Positions 33,968-46,059 of a stretch of 64,000 bases of DNA are shown here, piece after piece. The first letter of the stretch is position 1, and the number at the start of each line of letters is the position of its first letter. The position numbers and the translations under genes are program-made. Source of the DNA: Diphasiastrum complanatum (lineage: Eukaryota > Streptophyta > Lycopodiopsida > Lycopodiales > Lycopodiaceae); the NCBI GenBank assembly GCA_029204225.1, contig CM055102.1:33970585-34034584 (forward strand), written 5' to 3'. The notes below the pieces were generated by a model. That model did not search any database. It saw only the letters and a program-made list of their open reading frames with translations, and had not been told where the DNA came from.

Positions 33968-36776
33968 AAACCGGTAGAGTCTCTTCTTGGAATTGAGAAT
34001 GTCAAATGAGTACAAATGGTGCCCTTTTATGCTTGGGGAGGCCCTTGCCCCATTCATCCTATTGGCTACTTTAAAGTGGTAAGGATTGAAATCCTAGCCC
34101 TTCAAAGAAACACAAAAGATCTAGTGGTGCACAAAGAAGCACCCCCCACCTACCACCATTTGACTTTGACTCCACCTTATAACTTAGACTTTGGGCCTTT
34201 TAACTTATTTTATATGCACTTAGGGCCCAAGTCAACTTAAACTAGTTAATTAATGTGCTCATTGGGTTGGACTTACACATGCAGGATGCTAGTGTCCTCG
34301 CACTTATTACTCTAGATGTATAGTACTATGGCGGGGCCCACTTGCCAAGCCTTGGCCAATAGTGGTTTTAGTGTTGGGACCCACTAAACCCACAAAATTT
34401 TTGTCTAAAGTCCGTTTTGATCCAAATGAAAGGCTATAGAGTACAAATGAAGGGAACCCTGATTGTATCTGCAAGTATGAGACCGGAAAATAGAGTGATT
34501 ACCATAGAGAAACCTCTCAATGGGTGTTTGAAGTCATTTGCCCCTTGCGTTTTCACTCTAGAACCAAATATATTGAAATTGAATTTCCTTTTCTAATAGA
34601 AAAAGTGAAAGATAGAGAGGTTGAAATGATTTATTGTCACATTGACAAATGTTTGCTATGATCTGTTAATAAAGCCCTTATCCAAGGATAAGCATTTTAC
34701 CCTAGTAAATATACTTAATTGTCATTCGGGTTCTTAGCTACAAGCTTAAGGGAGAGTGATGGAGTTCTACACACCAATTTTATCTTTTGAGGACTTCCGT
34801 TCATGTATATATAATCATTCTTGTAGAAACTACTTGAACAATCTACAATATTAAAAGGCATTTAACATAGTCTACAATACTCAAGCCTTTACTTAGTCTG
34901 GGTCAAACTATATTTTGACCTTGAGAATTGAAATTCATTTTGACCATGATCTTATTTCACCACAAGCATGACATCAATTACAAAAATGAACGAGATCATA
35001 GTTAAACTAATGCAAAAACAACTGTTAGATCATCCTAAACTCGTAAACACTTAGTTCAGTTTAACATAGTTTACAAGAATAGCTTATAAACTCTTTGACT
35101 TCATATATATATATAATATATAGACAAAAATTCTAGGCAGATCAGATGTATTGACCTATAGATTGGTTGTCTTTAAGAGAGAGCAAAATATGATCATAAT
35201 GCACACAATGCTTAGTTATTCTAAAAATTATTCGACTACCACAATGTTACAATACTCAAAGAATTCATGATCTCATTAATGTACTCAAGTAGTTCAATAT
35301 AGTATATTTCTTGTGTGTGTGTGTATGGTATGTTTTCCATCAATTGTTGTGTGTATTGATTGTCTACTCTATCTTAACTGTCAATTTAGTCTGTTCAATC
35401 GTTCACTAATTTATGTTGAATATCATATCAATGATTGTATGCCAAGTCATAGATGTCTAAAATTTTACATTCATCATGATTGTCATAGACGCCTATAGTG
35501 ATACTCAATTAAATCAATTGAATGATATTAGCAGACTAGCAAAATTGAATGTGTTAGAATTGAAAGAACGGCCAGGGGTATTATTGCTGGATTAATTCCA
35601 TCTCTCCCTAAATCCCATGGCTAATCTAGATCCATTCATGTTGTTGCATATTTACTTGCATTGGCCCACAATCCACATAAATACACGGGAATCACAAACA
35701 TGTATTTGTCTGACAGTCAAACTGTTGAGGGAGTCTTGACAACAAATATGGAGGCTCAAACGATCATCGACAAATTGTTGTTTGTTTCAACTCCAGCTCG
35801 AATCAACAATTGTCGATGGTTTCGACTCCAACTCGGATCGATAAATTGTCGACTATCGACTCAACTCCATCTTGAATTGACAAAATTGTTGATTGTCTCG
35901 ACTAGCATGATACCACTTTATATAAAGCTAGTTATCTATATGAACTAGCTACTGCACTATGCAAACTAATGTGACAATGATTGCAGCTATGAGCACTTCT
36001 CGTAAGGAACACGTAAAGAGCCGGCAAATAGCTCGTAAAGAATTGGTAAGAGAAACTCGTAAAAGGCCCATAAGTAATTCTCTTACGAGCCATTACGGTC
36101 ACTGCTCATAAGAGAACCACAAGAAAACCCTCTTACGAGGTATTATGCTCAGATTACGACCTAGGAGCAATTATCATAAGACAATGTCTCTAACGAATAT
36201 CCTACAGACAATATGGCAGACATTGACATGAAACTGCAATAAAGCTCATGTCCGACATTAGGAGCTAATCATTTCTTTTAGTTATGCCTTGTAATTAAAT
36301 TGTACACATATAAATAAGGCACATAGATGCAAAATGTATACACGTTGACATATTGAATGCCTTGTACACTATATTGCATTCTAATCAAGCTATTTCAAGA
36401 GAAATTGTTTTGTGTCATTGTGCAATTTTATGTTATGTTTGATGTTGCAAATAAATGATTCATAGAATACGTAATTGTCTAATGTTGAATGTTGAATGCT
36501 TCTTTCATGTTTGGCTACGTAATTAATCATATAGATTTTGATTTTTTCAAAGTTTGAATCAAGTAGAGCTCATAGATTTATTTTGAGCTTGAATCTAATA
36601 GGTGTAGTTCAACGCAATGAGGAAATAGATCGTTTCATTTTTCCAACAATAATCGTCTCAATTCTTTCTTCTTGGGACAAGCAATTTCTGTATTCAAGTA
36701 TGTTAGAAAGTCGAATCTATGTTGATGTTCGGGCTTCCTCCCCCCAACAGATATGTCGTTTGATGATAAATTATGC

Positions 36777-37567
36777 ACCAACTGTCGTAGTTTGCATTGT
36801 TACGATTGTAAGCCATTAACATTTCTGATGGTTTGTCATCATCATGGGTTTGCTCCTTAAGTTCCGTTGCATTGGTAGAGTTCGCTTGTTGGTGTTTTTG
36901 CTTCTTTGCCTCGTTGTAGATTCGGATCCGACAATTCTTGATGTCGTGGTTCACCCTCTTACAATATCTACAAAAGAGTTTCTTTCTCGATCCACTGCTC
37001 TCTGATTAAGTTTGAGGCTTCTGCTGATGCTGCTTCTGCATTTGATTTTTGCCCTTGAAATTATCTTTCTTCTTGGTGTATAGTGTCGGAGACTTATCTT
37101 TGATGGATAGATCACTGATCTTTCTCCACGTCTCTTCTTGAAGACGATGACCAATGACCTTTTGAAGAGTTAGGTCAAGTTGAGTGGCGATCATTACAAC
37201 AAAGTGCACATAAGACTTTGGTAAAGAAGAAAGCAAGGTCATTACAATATCATTATCCTGAATAATGCATCCTAATGCTTCATTAGATGATTTGCAAGTG
37301 GTAACATGGGATATCTGGGAATCAGCCACATTCACTGTGATTGATATTAAGCATCATCCTAAGCTTCAACTTCCAGATATAAAAGTTTGATCTATTGAAC
37401 TTATCAATAATTCTAACATCCATAGGGTCACAACCGATCCACCGCCATCCACTGGAGCTATCGACATAGTCAGGCCCAATTGAGTCTCCTACGATAACTG
37501 GCGTCCCATACCACCAGCCATCACATTCGGCTCTCCCTAGCACACATCTCCTGGCCTGGAGATACAT
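36777..37567 (-). pseudogene. Copia gag remnant
   Basis: Reading leftward: a gag start (IIDKFNRSNFYIWKLKLRMM near 37400), then, after a frame break and apparent internal loss, the middle of gag at 37006-37335 (SLPKSYVHFVVMIATQLD, KKDNFKGKNQMQKQHQ). A degraded zinc-knuckle region (CRYCKRVNHDIKNC in broken frames near 36930-36970) follows. The reading ends at a DSW just where unit C's right end begins, about where the protease would start. There is no pol. A TATATAG-type promoter candidate lies upstream near 37650. Confidence 0.65.
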
Positions 37568-38194
37568 CCCGGCTCATGCATGTGCTCTCGATCCACCAAC
37601 TCCCGGGTAGACTGAGTGAATGAAAAGAGGGAAATCCCACCACTATATAGGCATATCACAGTGGGTCCCATCAAGCACGGTAAGGGCATACCATTATGGT
37701 ACATAGCAATTAGCTACTTTTCTATCTTCAACGACATCTAAAATCCCAATATAAAATTGTTCATAAAAAGATCGATCTACACAATAGTGTTTCCTCATTT
37801 TTTAGGCGGCAACATTGCATGTTGTTGTAATCGACATCACGCGTTGCATGTTTGGTCGATGTACACTTTATGTGTTTCTTCGTACTCTATTTTGTAGATT
37901 GAAAATGTGACCTTGGACGTGTCTTTGATGATGTTGTTTCCTACAGCCAAAAATCGTACTAGTTCTAAGGAAAGCCTACAAATGAGCAAGTAGATGGTTG
38001 TATGGCTCAAATTCACTTGCGTACTAGATGTAGAAGACAACATTGATTGAGAAGATTGTTCTTGTAAGGAATTTTGTACCAGCATGTAATGAATTTAAAA
38101 TGATTGTCTATAATCAAACTCATAAATAAATGTAGATGGCAATACACACTTACTTGATCCATGATTACTATAGAAGCTTCGCATTGCAAAACAT
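37568..38194. other. Intergenic or decayed coding, unidentified
   Basis: A minus-strand ORF at 37837-38085 has no recognisable motif. It could be the tail of the unidentified ORF to its right. Nothing else is seen. Confidence 0.3.
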
Positions 38195-38610
38195 CTATTG
38201 GTCTGTCGTTGCCCTAAGTCCTGGATCGGAGATGAGTTTGACAGCATAACTGTCATTGTTATAGATAGAGGTGTCACCCTCTTCCGTACAATGATGCATC
38301 AAGTAATTCCTATCAAAAGATTGCCCTCTGCCGTGCATAGGCTCTCCTTCATTCGGAAACCCCAAGTGGCTTAGGATATGTGGTGAGATAGAAATTGGAT
38401 CCTCGTTGTTGCGTCTAGGAATCCTGAATGTCTGGAGCTCGTCATCAAATGTAGAATAAGCCGCAGCACCACGCATTCATGTTGCACACCAGAGATAAGT
38501 CGTGTGTCGAAGTTTAGCCGCTCCAAGAAAGGACGAGCCGTTGTTAGCTTTTGAGAAAAATCAGTAAATGAGACCAAGTGAATTTCTCGAGTGTACCTGC
38601 TAGGTTTCAT
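38195..38610 (-). pseudogene. Unidentified ORF pair, weakly like a plant-mobile-domain protein
   Basis: Two overlapping minus-strand frames (38371-38610 and 38195-38476) look like one coding region with a frameshift: first SFTDFSQKLTTARPFLERL, then TFDDELQTFRIPRRNN and EDPISISPHILSHLGFPNEG. The TFxxELxxFRIPR and ISPxILxxLGF patterns recall the plant mobile (aminotransferase-like) domain, which Ty3/gypsy and MULE elements can carry. It lies 3' of the gypsy integrase on the same strand, which would fit an accessory ORF of that element. The assignment is a guess. Confidence 0.3.
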
Positions 38611-39022
38611 GTCTGATCAAGCACTTTGCTTAGTTCTAGGACTCCACAATATAGATAATATGCTACCTGATAGCTTAGGCGAGTGGTCTCTCTTTTTTCT
38701 TTTTTCTTTTTTTTGAGAGAAAGATAAGTTCCTTGTAATCGATTGCAAGATAAGTGATGCTAGCTCCAACCCGGAGGATAATTACTGTTTTGGGACATGA
38801 TTGTCACTGGTCATGCATGCTGTTACCTGAAACCTGTACAATAGTGATAGAAGTGAGGTAGATTTGCGAGAATTCGGACCTAAACTATCCTAAGTATTGA
38901 ATGTTAAACATACAGGCAATTCAACAGAAAAGGGTGTAAAAAATGGATTTAAAAAAATGAACATTATCACAAAACGACAGAAATTACAGACATGCATGCA
39001 CACACACATAACACACAATCAA
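38611..39022. other. Non-coding spacer downstream of the gypsy pol
   Basis: It contains a T/C-rich run near 38690-38715 and a short ACAC run near 39000. No LTR was found here by eye. Confidence 0.4.
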
Positions 39023-40393
39023 TTAGTACATGTCTAAGGAATAGCAGGGCTCATGATATCGCCGTAATCTACTCTCGTTCACTACCGTGTCTAGTGAGAT
39101 GCCTTCGAGGGTTTTAAGTTTAGTGTAGCCCGAAGCAAAGATCTGATCAATGATATAGGGACCTTGGCCAGTATACTTAAGTTTGCCCTTACGTACTTTC
39201 GTTTGATAGAGAAGGACTCTATCTCCTTCTTTAAATTCCTTCAACTTAATATGGCGGTCATGCCAATCTTGTTGACGTCTTTTGTGCACTTGTTGTGCAT
39301 GCACACTAATGACTCTTGTTTCGCAAAGCTTATGGAGGTGGAATAGCCTATGGGCAAGGATCTGACTCTCGTCTAGTTTCAAATCATAGGCTACCCGTAA
39401 GGATGGGACATAGAATTCTACAGGCATCACGGCCTCTTGTCCATATGTGAGTTAGAATGGTGTCATGCAAGTGGCCTTTTTGGGGGTTGTTCGATACGCC
39501 CATAAAGCGGCATGTAACTTGAACTCCCAATCCGACCGACTGGCTTCCACCATCTTCGTGAGGATTTCACATAGAACCTTATTTGTGGACTCAGCCTGCC
39601 CTTTACGTCTTGGGTAATATGGGGCACTTTTGTGACGAACAACTAGGAAGGTCGACAACAAGTGTTCAATTAATGTGTTCAAAAAGTGTGTACCCCTATC
39701 ACTGACAATTTCGAGTGGGCAACCAAATTGTACAATGATCTGCTCATAAAAGAAACGAGCAGTGGTTTTGGCATCGGCGTTCTTTACCGCCCAAGCCTCT
39801 ACCCACTTCGTGCAATAATCTGTCGTCATGATAATATATCTTGCATGAATTGCGCGGCGGGATTGATTGGTCCTACATAATCAATATCCCATTTAAAAAA
39901 TGCTTGTTTAGATAAGATGGGGGTTAAAGGCATATAATCTGAAAATTGTGGCCTTTTGGCTCTTTGGCACACATCACAAGCCTTTACAAAGTTATGAGTG
40001 TCCTTAAATAGCGAAGGCCACCAATACCTAGCTAGTAAGATCTTCCTAGCTGTGTTTTCTGAGGCAAAGTGTCCACCACCAACTCCTTCGTGTAGCAAGG
40101 ATATGATGAGAATAATCTTGCCCTCAGTCAAACATCGTCTAATCACACCGTTCGCACCCTTTCTATAAAGTTGCCCCGCTATAAGTGTATAGGGTGCCAC
40201 CTTGTAGATAAGTGTGCGTTGGGCAGGTTTCGACAACGTCGGATCTAGCACCCCCGTCGTTAAGAACTCTGTGATGTCTTTGGCCCACATGGGAGTACTG
40301 TCAACGTGAAAAAGTATTGCATCGGGTAGGTCATCATTGATGTCCTCCGTTGGTTTCTCATCACTCGGTATTCTGGATAGATGATCAGTGACA
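39023..40393 (-). pseudogene. Ty3/gypsy integrase
   Basis: Reading leftward from about 40390: the post-RNase H linker (DHLSRIPSDEKPTED in a shifted frame), then the H2C2 zinc domain (HEGVGGGHFASENTARKI, CDVCQRAKRPQ). The core follows: first aspartate in FKWDIDYVGPI, second in IVSDRGTHF, glutamate in KGQAESTNKVL. Last is the C-terminal beta-barrel (LKEFKEGDRVLLY, KLKYTGQGPYII). Three ORFs (39826-40290, 39452-39829, 39023-39430) are separated by single breaks, so the D,D,E residues survive but the frame does not. Confidence 0.88.
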
Positions 40394-42745
40394 AAATGTG
40401 AACAGTAGATTCATCACTATCAGTGTGATGTGTATTGAGTTCGCAATGTTCCGCATTGACACAATCGATTGTTGCCAAGTTGTGGCTCCAGTTGATGATA
40501 TCCGTAGCCTTGGTATAGTGGCCCTTCTCTTCGATGTCATGGTAGTTTTCAAGACTCGACTCTGTGGTAGAGGATCTATATTCGGTGAATCAGGCGGGTT
40601 TGATCTTACCAACAGAGTCAATTGTGACTGATGTTTCTCAATTGCCAAATGTAACGCGCTCTCTATTCCAATCGTGCACTACACGTGTGTTAGAGGGCCA
40701 TGGCCTTCCTAGGAGCAACTCATAGGAATAGGCGTTTCTAGGGATATCGAGCACTACCAAATCTAGCGTGAAGCTCAAACCCCCTAGTTTCAGCCTTATG
40801 TCTGGTATTAAGCCTAATGGTTTTACCACACTTTGATCTGCCATTCGAAGTTGACAGTTCGGTAGTTTCATGGAAGCTTGAAGACCCCACTCCTTCATCA
40901 GGGATGTTGATATTATGTTTACGCCCGGTCCGCCATCTAATATGGCCAAGACAACGCGGGAATGTCCGTAAGTTGTAGGAATGCGTATATTTCCCTTACC
41001 ACTTGCAGGATTAGTCAGATGTAGGGGCACCTCAGGGAGGTATGGTGATGGAATGTTATCGTCAATTGAGCATAACTCTTTTCGCCATTTCCCGGTGTAC
41101 TTCCAGAGTACTCCAAATGGAAGGGTAACGTTTGCTTGAAGCAAATCTCCCCATATCTCAGCTGCTTCTACAGTTGGGTTATCTGGGATTGGATCTCTAG
41201 GTGTGACTATAGCCTCCTCCTTATTATCAGCTTCATGGATGATCTTTTGATATTTATCTCTCAACTGGATCTCCTCGTTGGGGTTAGGATAGATGATCGG
41301 TGTGGTTCTGTCACTAGACGGAGTAGGCAAGAGCTTATTGGTTCATTTTGTTGCAGCTTCGCTAGCCTGTCGGTGTTGGGCTCGAGTCATGACTCTGATT
41401 GGAATTGTCTCTACTTGGATAGAGTTAACAGGAGCTGCAGGACTGGGTCGCTTTGGATAGTCTTTGATATGGTGCTCTATGCCACAATTTTCACAAAGAG
41501 GTGGATATTGTAATTTATCAAGGCAACGAATTCTAGGATATCGTCCCGCACACACAAAGAAGCCAAGTAAAACTGGCATCGGTTGCGCAGCATATGCTAT
41601 AGGTTGTGTGTGATATTGAGGTTGATTGGGGTCGTATCTAGGCTGTGCCATTTCATAAGAGTAACTTGTCTCTGCTTGATAAACATTGGCATTGGGATCC
41701 TCGACATAATAGGTAGCAGGATCGACATAGGCAGTATCAACCATGTGAGATTGTACATGTGGCGCATGCTTATTGACTACAAATGGTTGTCTGGGTTGAT
41801 AATGAACTGGGCCTATTGGCTTGGGTTGGTATTGTCCTGGCCTCGGCGCAAGTGGAGTTGGATTGTAATTTGGTGCATACTGCTGAGGTCCAGATGGCTT
41901 ATAAGGGCGATACATAGGTCGTGTCGCCTGTGGGAAATAGGTTCTTACGTGTGGGCACTCATTGGCGGTGTGGTTTTGAGAACAAATAGGACACCACACA
42001 TTCTCACGGACTGGAAAAAAATTTCAGCGACATCTTTCAATACCTTTTGGAATTCTGAGGTTAGCTTATCCATCTGAGCTGGTTGTGCTTTTTGCCAACC
42101 CTCAAAGTGGTGAAGGATATCAACCTCACTAGATGAGGACAATCCTTCCACGCGGGAAGTCTCCTACTTAATTAGCCCCTTTTCCCTCTTGTCGTGAAAG
42201 TCACGGTCGTCGTCAGACCCTTCATCTTCTTCATGAATGGCGTCATCCATCGCGTCTTTCAATCGCTCGTACGAGTCTGCGGGTTTCAATTCTCTCCTAA
42301 TGGCCTTGGGTAAACCAATTAAAAAAAGTTTGATGGCCATTTTCTCAGTTATGTGATCATCGACACACTCTACTTTAAGACGCTTGAAACGCTCGATGTA
42401 GGTGCACACTGATTCTTTACTTTGCATCTTGATATGCGTTAGTTGGATGAAGGGACTATGCGTCAGTTTGGAGGATTTGAACCGTTTGATCAGTGCTGCG
42501 ATGATGGTCTCCCAAGACGTGTTGTCTAGATCGTCAAGGTTTAAAAACCACTCTTTTGCGTCGCCTTGTAAAATCATGGGGAATAAATGTACCTTTTTGG
42601 TGTCAGATTCATCCCCATAGAATTTACAAGCATTGTTGAAATCTTGGAGAAATCGTGTCGGATCTGATTCGCCATTGTATTTAGGTGCGTCAATCCGAGG
42701 AAGTCTTTTCTCTAACTTGGGCGGTGGATGGGATGGTCCTGCCAT
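40394..42745 (-). pseudogene. Ty3/gypsy gag and protease; RT and RNase H deleted
   Basis: Gag begins at ATG 42745: a Retrotrans_gag domain at 42164-42745 (YNGESDPTRFLQDFNNACKF, LQGDAKEWFLNL, KLFLIGLPKAIRREL). Two zinc knuckles follow in 41343-41999 (CPICSQNHTANEC; CENCGIEHHIKDYP, last Cys lost). A Pro/Tyr/Gln-rich stretch separates them. Protease is at 40638-41330 with ILDGGPGVNIIS, where active families usually have DSGA. After the post-protease segment (HDWNRERVTFGN) the sequence jumps within about 240 bp to the RNase H-integrase linker. No YxDD motif or RNase H exists between, so RT-RNase H was lost in one deletion near 40394. Confidence 0.87.
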
Positions 42746-43030
42746 GTTGATCTGAACAGATTATCACAAGACCAGACAAATGAGTTGGGTGGATGGATGA
42801 GGGCAAAGGTCTCTCCCTAGTCTATGGCTTCCGTAAGGGTCATGTCTAAGGCCGGTACCCTACTAGATATGCCTATGGCTTATTCCAACTAGACGTGGCA
42901 AGATTATTTTGCCGATGGCAGGTGAGTAAATGGCCGAAGTGAAGTAATAATAGGTTAGATCGGTCGAGTAGGATTTATACCAAATAATGGTTTGGTGGAT
43001 GACGCCAAGTTTCCGATTGATATCGCCTTC
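42746..43030 (-). promoter_or_regulatory. Gypsy 5' leader with a primer-binding-site candidate
   Basis: On the minus strand, TTGGCGTCATCCACC near 42990-43005 resembles a gypsy tRNA primer-binding site. It sits about 250 bp before the gag ATG at 42745. Upstream is a poly-A/poly-T-rich segment (43055-43101 as seen on the plus strand). The LTR itself could not be delimited. Confidence 0.4.
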
Positions 43031-43137
43031 AATGGAACGAATTGGAATTTTGTGTTTTTTTTTTTTTTTGGTTTTTTGGTTTTGTGGGTTTTTTTTTTTT
43101 TTAAATATATATGTATACCTCCTCGAGTACTCTTGTG

Positions 43138-43380
43138 GCTAACGAGAATCAGGGAATGACTCGCAGAGACAGGGGAATGACTCGCACAGACTGAAGAATG
43201 ACTCGTTCAAAGAAATTTACAACTCGCACAGGCGTGTTCAGTGCAAGGGTGGGAGATGACTCGTACAGAAGATGACTCGCAAAAAAAAAATGACTCGCAG
43301 ATGACTCGTGCAAGGGTGGGAGATGACTCGTACTCGCAAATGACTCGTATAGAAGATGACTCGCAGATGACTCGAGCATT
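43138..43380. repeat. Cluster of eleven ATGACTCG motifs
   Basis: ATGACTCG occurs eleven times within about 225 bp (43156 to about 43375). The set includes a duplicated block GTGCAAGGGTGGGAGATGACTCG at 43241 and 43309. It falls where the gypsy 5' LTR U3 would be. The motif is close to the GCN4/AP-1-like bZIP site TGACTCA. Confidence 0.75.
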
Positions 43381-43399
43381 TCAGACAGATCATCATAGC

Positions 43400-46059
43400 A
43401 GCTTCCCGAGGTACTTTCAAGGTCAGAATGGAGCTCGAAATAAATCATGCTAGTTCTAGTAGCATACCAGTGTCTATTCTGACGTCTGTTCCGACCTGTG
43501 CTGACATTTTTTTTCAATCTTTCAAATGACAGATTTGTGAATGTTATGATACATTTGTAAGGCTTGGGTATTTTTTTTAGAAGACTATTCTGAATGGTGC
43601 TGACCAGTTCTATGATTTTTCCATGAGGATTTGTTACATGGGTTCTTGATATGAGATCCAAGCACCTGACTAACACAACTGGTAGCAATTCCAGGTACTT
43701 GTACAGTATTGTACCAGTTTGTGTTCTATTTTTTGTTGTAGATCCACATTTTGTAGTGTAGAACAACATTCAACGTTATTTTCATTAGGATTCATGAAAA
43801 CATATCTACGCATCTTAGAAAGAAATCTGTACTTTTCTTGATGAATTTGTTGAGAATGGGTACATCTTAAATGTTTATCTCCTATCTTTTGTTGTAGATG
43901 CACGTTTTGCAGTATAGGAATATATTCAATTTTATTTTACATTATGCTTTATGAAAATACATCTACACATTTTAGAAACAAATTTGTACATTTATTGATG
44001 GATCCGTTGATAATGGGTGGAAATTAGTGGAGGTTGGAACAAACCTCGGAATATCCGGATCTATTCAAGGCACTATACCATCTTTTATTTCGAGGTCCAT
44101 TCTGACCTCTGCTCTTACATGCTTTCTCACCTTGGTAGTGGTGGCCAAAGTTCTTTTCATGCCCATTTTGTAAGTCTCCCCACCCATACGTTGAATTTGA
44201 CATTATCGAAATTCAAATTTTATTTTGCTAATCTTCTGATAGTATCCCAGATTATTTGCATATTGTTAAAATTATAATCACAATTCTGTCGGTTCATTCA
44301 AAAATCTACCGTAAAGTGATCTCCCACAAAAGAAGAGTATAAGTATGCATATTCCAACAACATGCAATCATTACTCGAATTATTGGAGAGATAAGGAGTG
44401 AGAATTGATTGGGATGGAATACTTTGAGGTATATATGGTTTCAAGATATATTAAATTAACTTCACTACATTCATGTGGTTTGACTTTCACTCTCATCACA
44501 TTTCTCAAATAACCTCATCTTCATTGGACGCAGGTATCGCAGTCCCAATCCCATGCATCGTAGTCACATGCATATGAGTCCGATCGCGATGTCAATGGCC
44601 AAAAAGATGAGGATGACTCAGTTGGATCTAATTAGGTGATTCAATATTGTAGCATGCATGTATTGGAAAGTCAGTTTCTAATATATCTCTGTACTCGGAA
44701 CATTTATGTTTGAATATATATTGGTTTAAGTTAAGTGTCCCTTCATCAACTTTTAAGTGCATAAAATGTAACTCAAATATTTGCAAATTTTTTTATTAAC
44801 AATTATGAACAAATGATTTTGCTTACCACCGTCATAAAAATTGGTGCAAAAGACTCCTAGGATTGGATGAAGTCCATTTCGAGGTCCTTCAGAATGTCCC
44901 TTGGAATAGCCAGTCTTGTCGAGGGGTTTACCTAGGTCCCTCGATATATCCCTCTGCAAACACATTCTCTTAACAACGCCAGAGTGGGATGGTGATAACT
45001 CGGGAACCGATGTAATTAACGAGGTTTTGCTACCGAGGTATAAATCGATGTGTATACCGAGGTCTCAAAAGTTTTATTTTTTTTTATTATTTAGAAAAGC
45101 CTCGGTAATAGAATCGAAAAACCTCCAAAATGTTGTAGTGAAACTTTGAAAAACCACTCCTCTTTTATACAAAACTTGCAAATCCATCTGCCATACAAGA
45201 CATCCAAATTTTGGCAAAAGGGATTGCACATGCAAATTGGGAGAGTGTAGGGAGCAAGAGGTAGCATGAGGTAGGGAGGCATGTGCTCCACTATCGGTCC
45301 CTTCCACTCACGCAAGGCAAGCCGGTCTCCATTACAGGAAAATTGTCTCGACTCACTCTAGTGCCATCTCTCTACACACACACACACACACATATACACA
45401 CATACACATATATATGTATATATACCCACACACTTAGATATACAGCTTATATATTATAAAATATTGCAAATTTGTGAAGTTTGAAGTTTAATTGCATTCC
45501 GTTGCAAATTAAAGTGTAAATCTGTGATTCTTCTTTAAGATTAGGCACTAAATCAAAGTTTAGCATGGGATGTAGTAGCTTGTTCACATAGGTAGCTACA
45601 ATAGAGAGGCATTTTCGGAACATTCTTGGAAACACCTGTCCTCAAAAGAGAATATGTCAACAAACGTCACATAATGAAAGATACATTGTCATAGTTTTTC
45701 TTCTTGAAACAATCTATATTTGCAATATCGGCTCGTGCACGTTGAAATTGTCATAACATTGTTTTCAAATGCATGGAAACCACCTCAAAAACTGGATTCA
45801 AATCATAGCACACATCATGACACTTATAATATCTATGTGATTGGCTTCAAGATAGATCTCCAAATTTAAAATGGGGGCCTTTCTGTAATCTTTCCAAGGG
45901 ACATCCTGTAAAACATTTCATATCAAATTTAGAAAGATTCTGTAAAACATTTCATATGAAAATTACCAATGTAGTTATGCTCATTGATAGCCTGTAGGGA
46001 AGATGAGGATTCAAGAAACATGAAATTATTAAGCTAATCATTAACTATTTAAGCATAAA
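43400..46059. other. Intergenic
   Basis: No gene seen. A diverged tandem duplication of about 165 bp spans roughly 43720-44018 (TTTTGTTGTAGATSCACRTTTTG...AATGGGT). A CA/TA-rich microsatellite lies at about 45375-45430. Confidence 0.5.

Larger units (their letters stand above)
31090..36776 (+). repeat. Composite repeat unit C (5'-truncated, about 5.7 kb)
   Basis: This direct copy of unit A lacks its first 1.5 kb, including the promoter block and the N-terminal half of the gag-like ORF. It ends at the same AAATTATGC as A. With B it forms an inverted repeat of about 5.4-kb arms around 24112-36776. Confidence 0.85.

Noticed and set aside
43149-43769. 206-codon minus-strand ORF
   Set aside because: Half of it is translation of the ATGACTCG motif cluster, and no domain is recognised.
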